DNA from: Myroides sp. | Lineage (GTDB): Bacteria; Bacteroidota; Bacteroidia; Flavobacteriales; Flavobacteriaceae | Direction: 5' to 3' | Assembly: GCA_018384465.1 (NCBI GenBank) | Contig: JAHAYQ010000307.1 | Coordinates: 1 to 8,274, forward strand | Length of the DNA: 8,274 nucleotides | The notes under the pieces: generated by a model | The model's input: only the letters and a program-made list of their open reading frames with translations | What the model was told of the DNA's origin: nothing | The model's database searches: none | Position numbers and translations under genes: made by a program | Shown: positions 6,151 to 8,274 of the stretch, piece by piece | Layout of the letters: each line of letters starts with the position of its first letter | How positions within the stretch are numbered: position 1 is the first letter of the stretch

Positions 6151-7074
6151 TTAGAAGAAACGCGGCGAGTTTACGCGACGGTACTTGTTAAACAATTCAA
6201 ATCTTAAAAAGATCTCGTGCGATCCATTGTTGTAATGTGCCAACTTGGTGGTCTCTCCATCGTAGCTGTAACCGATAAACAAGCCGTTATTGATTTGATA
6301 TCCAACCAAGGCGCTCCATGCAGCATCCCAACGATAAGCAGCACCCAAGGTGAACTTTTCACTGAATAAAAAGTTTGCCGTAACATCGGTTTGTAGCGGT
6401 GCGCCCTCTATCGCTTTAAACAATACTGCTGGTTTAAACTTCAGCATCGGGTTTAGTTCAAACACATGACCTCCCATTAAGAAAAAGTGCATGCGTTGGG
6501 TCATTGTACTTTGAATATTGTCGTTGTAACGTGTGGTTTGCAAAAAATTAGGTACAGACAACCCTACATAACTTTTTTCATTATGCCAGTAAACACCTGC
6601 TCCGATGTTAGGTGTAAATTGACCGCTGATGTCGTGTTGAAACTGTGAATCGTTCGGATTATAAATCAACAACTTTGAGTAAGCAACATCTAACATATTG
6701 GCTGACCCTTTTAATCCAAAAGATAATTTATTTGCCTGACGCCCCCCGAGGTCTAAGGTGTATGAAAAATCTACACTCACCGTATTTTCTGTCATTACAC
6801 CCAACTTATCATTTACAAAACTAACGCCCAACCCAACTTTGCTATCGGCAATAGGTGTGTTGATGGAAAAAGCATTGGTAGTAGGTGCCCCGTCTAAACC
6901 TGCCCATTGCGTGCGGTGCAATCCAAAAATGCTTAATGCACCTCGGCTCCCTGCATACGCCGGGTTGATATTGATGGTATTGTACATATAATGCGTGTAC
7001 TGAGGATCTTGCTGTGCATTGGCCGGTAAGCTTACTAAAGCTAACAAAGCCGATAATATCTTTATTTTTCTCAT
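6151..7074 (-). CDS. PorP/SprF-family type IX secretion outer-membrane protein
   Basis: This 307-residue outer-membrane beta-barrel protein belongs to the PorP/SprF family. Its members act with T9SS cargo carrying type B C-terminal domains and are needed for secretion or surface attachment of their partner; SprF with SprB is the studied case. A signal peptide at 1 to ~20 (ILSALLALVSLPANA) is followed by the family hallmark QQDPQYTHYMYNTININPAY continuing AGSRG (21-45) and GLHRTQWAGLDGAPTTNAF (51-69). The remainder alternates aromatic/hydrophobic strands and turns, ending SHEIFLRFELFNKYRRVNS then PRFF, typical of the family including the terminal aromatic residue. Length and both ends look complete. 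It starts 12 nt after the stop of the type B cargo gene and stops 12 nt before the OmpA-family gene, so the three are almost certainly cotranscribed. The adjacent cargo is its probable client. Flavobacterial genomes carry several SprF paralogues, so I give no symbol. Confidence 0.95.
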   Translation of the reverse strand: MRKIKILSALLALVSLPANAQQDPQYTHYMYNTININPAYAGSRGALSIFGLHRTQWAGLDGAPTTNAFSINTPIADSKVGLGVSFVNDKLGVMTENTVSVDFSYTLDLGGRQANKLSFGLKGSANMLDVAYSKLLIYNPNDSQFQHDISGQFTPNIGAGVYWHNEKSYVGLSVPNFLQTTRYNDNIQSTMTQRMHFFLMGGHVFELNPMLKFKPAVLFKAIEGAPLQTDVTANFLFSEKFTLGAAYRWDAAWSALVGYQINNGLFIGYSYDGETTKLAHYNNGSHEIFLRFELFNKYRRVNSPRFF

Positions 7075-7086
7075 TGCTCTTTAGTT

Positions 7087-8274
7087 TTAGTCGTTGCTCT
7101 CTAAATGTAAGTGTCCTACCTTCTTCACCCAATGGTTTTGTCCGTCGCGATCGTATAGGTATTCTACTACGTAATAATACGTGCCTGTTGGCAACATCTC
7201 TCCTTGATTAACCACTCCCTTACCTTGGGCGTAACCATTAAACACGTTGCCACGGCTGTTATAGCTGGTGGTTTCGTAGACCTTGCGACCCCAACGGTTG
7301 AAAATCGTTACGTTATTGGTAGGAAACTGTTCGATGTTATCGATGATGAAATAGTCGTTTAGACCATCGCCATCGGGTGTTACTCCTTGATAAATCACTA
7401 CATCACCCAAATTCAGGTGCTCTTCTTTGATTTTTCCCAAAGTAAAAATTCCAAAACTTTCCACGTTGATCGGAGTGGTTACCGTACGTGCGGCATAATC
7501 AACCACACCGCCTTCGTCTACCCAAAGTTGTTGGGCTTCATCCCAACGAACAATGTGCAATCCTGCTGCCATATTATTGGTTAGCAAGGCAGGCGTTCTG
7601 CGATCGTCCCAACTCAAAGTAACTATAACCGAATTATCGGTAGGGGTACTTTGGTTGATGATCCAATATTCCTGATCGTCAATCACTTCAATAATACCAG
7701 CACGACTGGCGTGTGGGTATTGTGCATTTGAGTTTTCTAATAAATACTCGCCTGTATAGGTTTCTGCAAGGTGTGCCGGAGCAGAAATACCTGCAAAACG
7801 GTAATAACCACCGTCGCCTACTGGGTATTTAAAAGTTTCGTTACCTATTTTGGTTACTTCGCCATTTACGTGGCTGCGATCGGACGTATTGATGTGCTTG
7901 GCGCCCTTTAAGAAAACAAACGCACCGCCGTTTTCCTTATCCATCCACACCACTCCATTAGTCAGATTCACCGTACCAGCGTTTTCAATGTCATTGGTTA
8001 AGTGGAAGGCATGTTCGCCCCCAGCTTTGTTAAACAATACATCGTAAAAACTACTTGGTGAAACACCTGATATGTTTTGCAAACCTGGCATTACCCCTTC
8101 AAAAACAACGTAACCCGTAGTACTGTTTGTGGTGTAACTAAACAAGCCTTCGTTTTGATAATGACCATAGAAATAAAAATCTCCATCGTTTAAAACATTA
8201 CCCGACGACTCGTTCTTAAAATCGAAATAGGTAGAAACCTCCGTACCAGAACTTACAGAAAGATCGCCCGTGTT
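7087..8274 (-). CDS. Secreted surface protein with T9SS type B (gliding-motility-type) C-terminal domain, 5' end missing (partial)
   Basis: The last 395 residues of a cargo protein exported by the type IX secretion system are visible. The frame is open to the right edge, so the TTG at 8143-8145 is not the start and the N-terminus lies outside. The C-terminal ~105 residues form the gliding-motility-associated sorting domain (TIGR04131 type): YQGVTPDGDGLNDYFIIDNI, VTIFNRWGRKVYET and LPTGTYYYVVEY are its conserved blocks. The visible upstream part is beta-rich and Asn/Gly/Thr-rich, as in beta-helical or adhesin-like repeats (NDIENAGTVNLTNGVVWMDK). GNETFKYPVGDGGYYRFAGI and IEVIDDQEYWIIN follow, a pattern I associate with flavobacterial surface proteins. 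The mature protein is presumably exposed on or released from the cell surface; an adhesin-like role is inferred. The next gene encodes its likely SprF-type partner 12 nt downstream. Any promoter for this unit is beyond the window. Confidence 0.93.
   Translation of the reverse strand, partial: NTGDLSVSSGTEVSTYFDFKNESSGNVLNDGDFYFYGHYQNEGLFSYTTNSTTGYVVFEGVMPGLQNISGVSPSSFYDVLFNKAGGEHAFHLTNDIENAGTVNLTNGVVWMDKENGGAFVFLKGAKHINTSDRSHVNGEVTKIGNETFKYPVGDGGYYRFAGISAPAHLAETYTGEYLLENSNAQYPHASRAGIIEVIDDQEYWIINQSTPTDNSVIVTLSWDDRRTPALLTNNMAAGLHIVRWDEAQQLWVDEGGVVDYAARTVTTPINVESFGIFTLGKIKEEHLNLGDVVIYQGVTPDGDGLNDYFIIDNIEQFPTNNVTIFNRWGRKVYETTSYNSRGNVFNGYAQGKGVVNQGEMLPTGTYYYVVEYLYDRDGQNHWVKKVGHLHLESND

Noticed and set aside
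6842..7132. Minus-strand 96-residue frame spanning the SprF/cargo junction
   Set aside because: It lies out of frame over two well-supported genes and has no coding signature of its own.
8143..8145. In-frame TTG as the start of the type B cargo gene
   Set aside because: The same frame stays open for 43 more codons to the window edge with similar beta-rich, Asn/Gly-rich composition, so the gene is 5'-truncated by the window.

Overview
The window looks like chromosomal DNA of a Bacteroidota bacterium, most likely of the family Flavobacteriaceae or a close relative such as Weeksellaceae. It carries a type IX secretion (T9SS) type B sorting domain, a PorP/SprF-family protein and an OmpA-family partner. 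Both promoter candidates match the Bacteroidota -7 element TAnnTTTG, and obvious Shine-Dalgarno sites are largely absent. I cannot name the genus from sequence alone.

Layout. At the left edge, minus strand, is phosphoglycerate kinase (pgk), cut off before its C-terminal end. A 203-base intergenic region then separates it from a divergent plus-strand gene for the delta-prime clamp-loader subunit of DNA polymerase III (holB, 1250-2398). From 2404 to the right edge everything is on the minus strand. In transcription order (right to left) there are six genes: a large secreted protein with a type B sorting domain (5' end outside the window), a PorP/SprF-like outer-membrane protein, a TPR/PD40/OmpA protein, an AraC-family regulator, a small protein with two helix-turn-helix (HTH) regions, and a second small HTH protein. 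No gene-free stretch exceeds 300 bases.

How the genes may work together. The first three form a familiar surface-protein cassette: a T9SS cargo with a gliding-motility-type C-terminal domain, the SprF-type protein that such cargo needs for export or anchoring, and a periplasmic peptidoglycan-binding OmpA-like partner. Less expected is that the reading frames continue into three regulators without a usable gap. Three successive junctions are each exactly 12 nt, the next is 25 nt, and the last is a 4-nt ATGA overlap. This suggests, without proof, that the surface cassette and the regulatory trio share a transcript.

The two small proteins end in closely matched transposase-OrfA-like HTH regions but have no catalytic partner, which makes them the most unusual part of the window. 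Two adjacent hairpins lie within the first 77 coding bases of the AraC gene, at the junction between the structural and regulatory halves.
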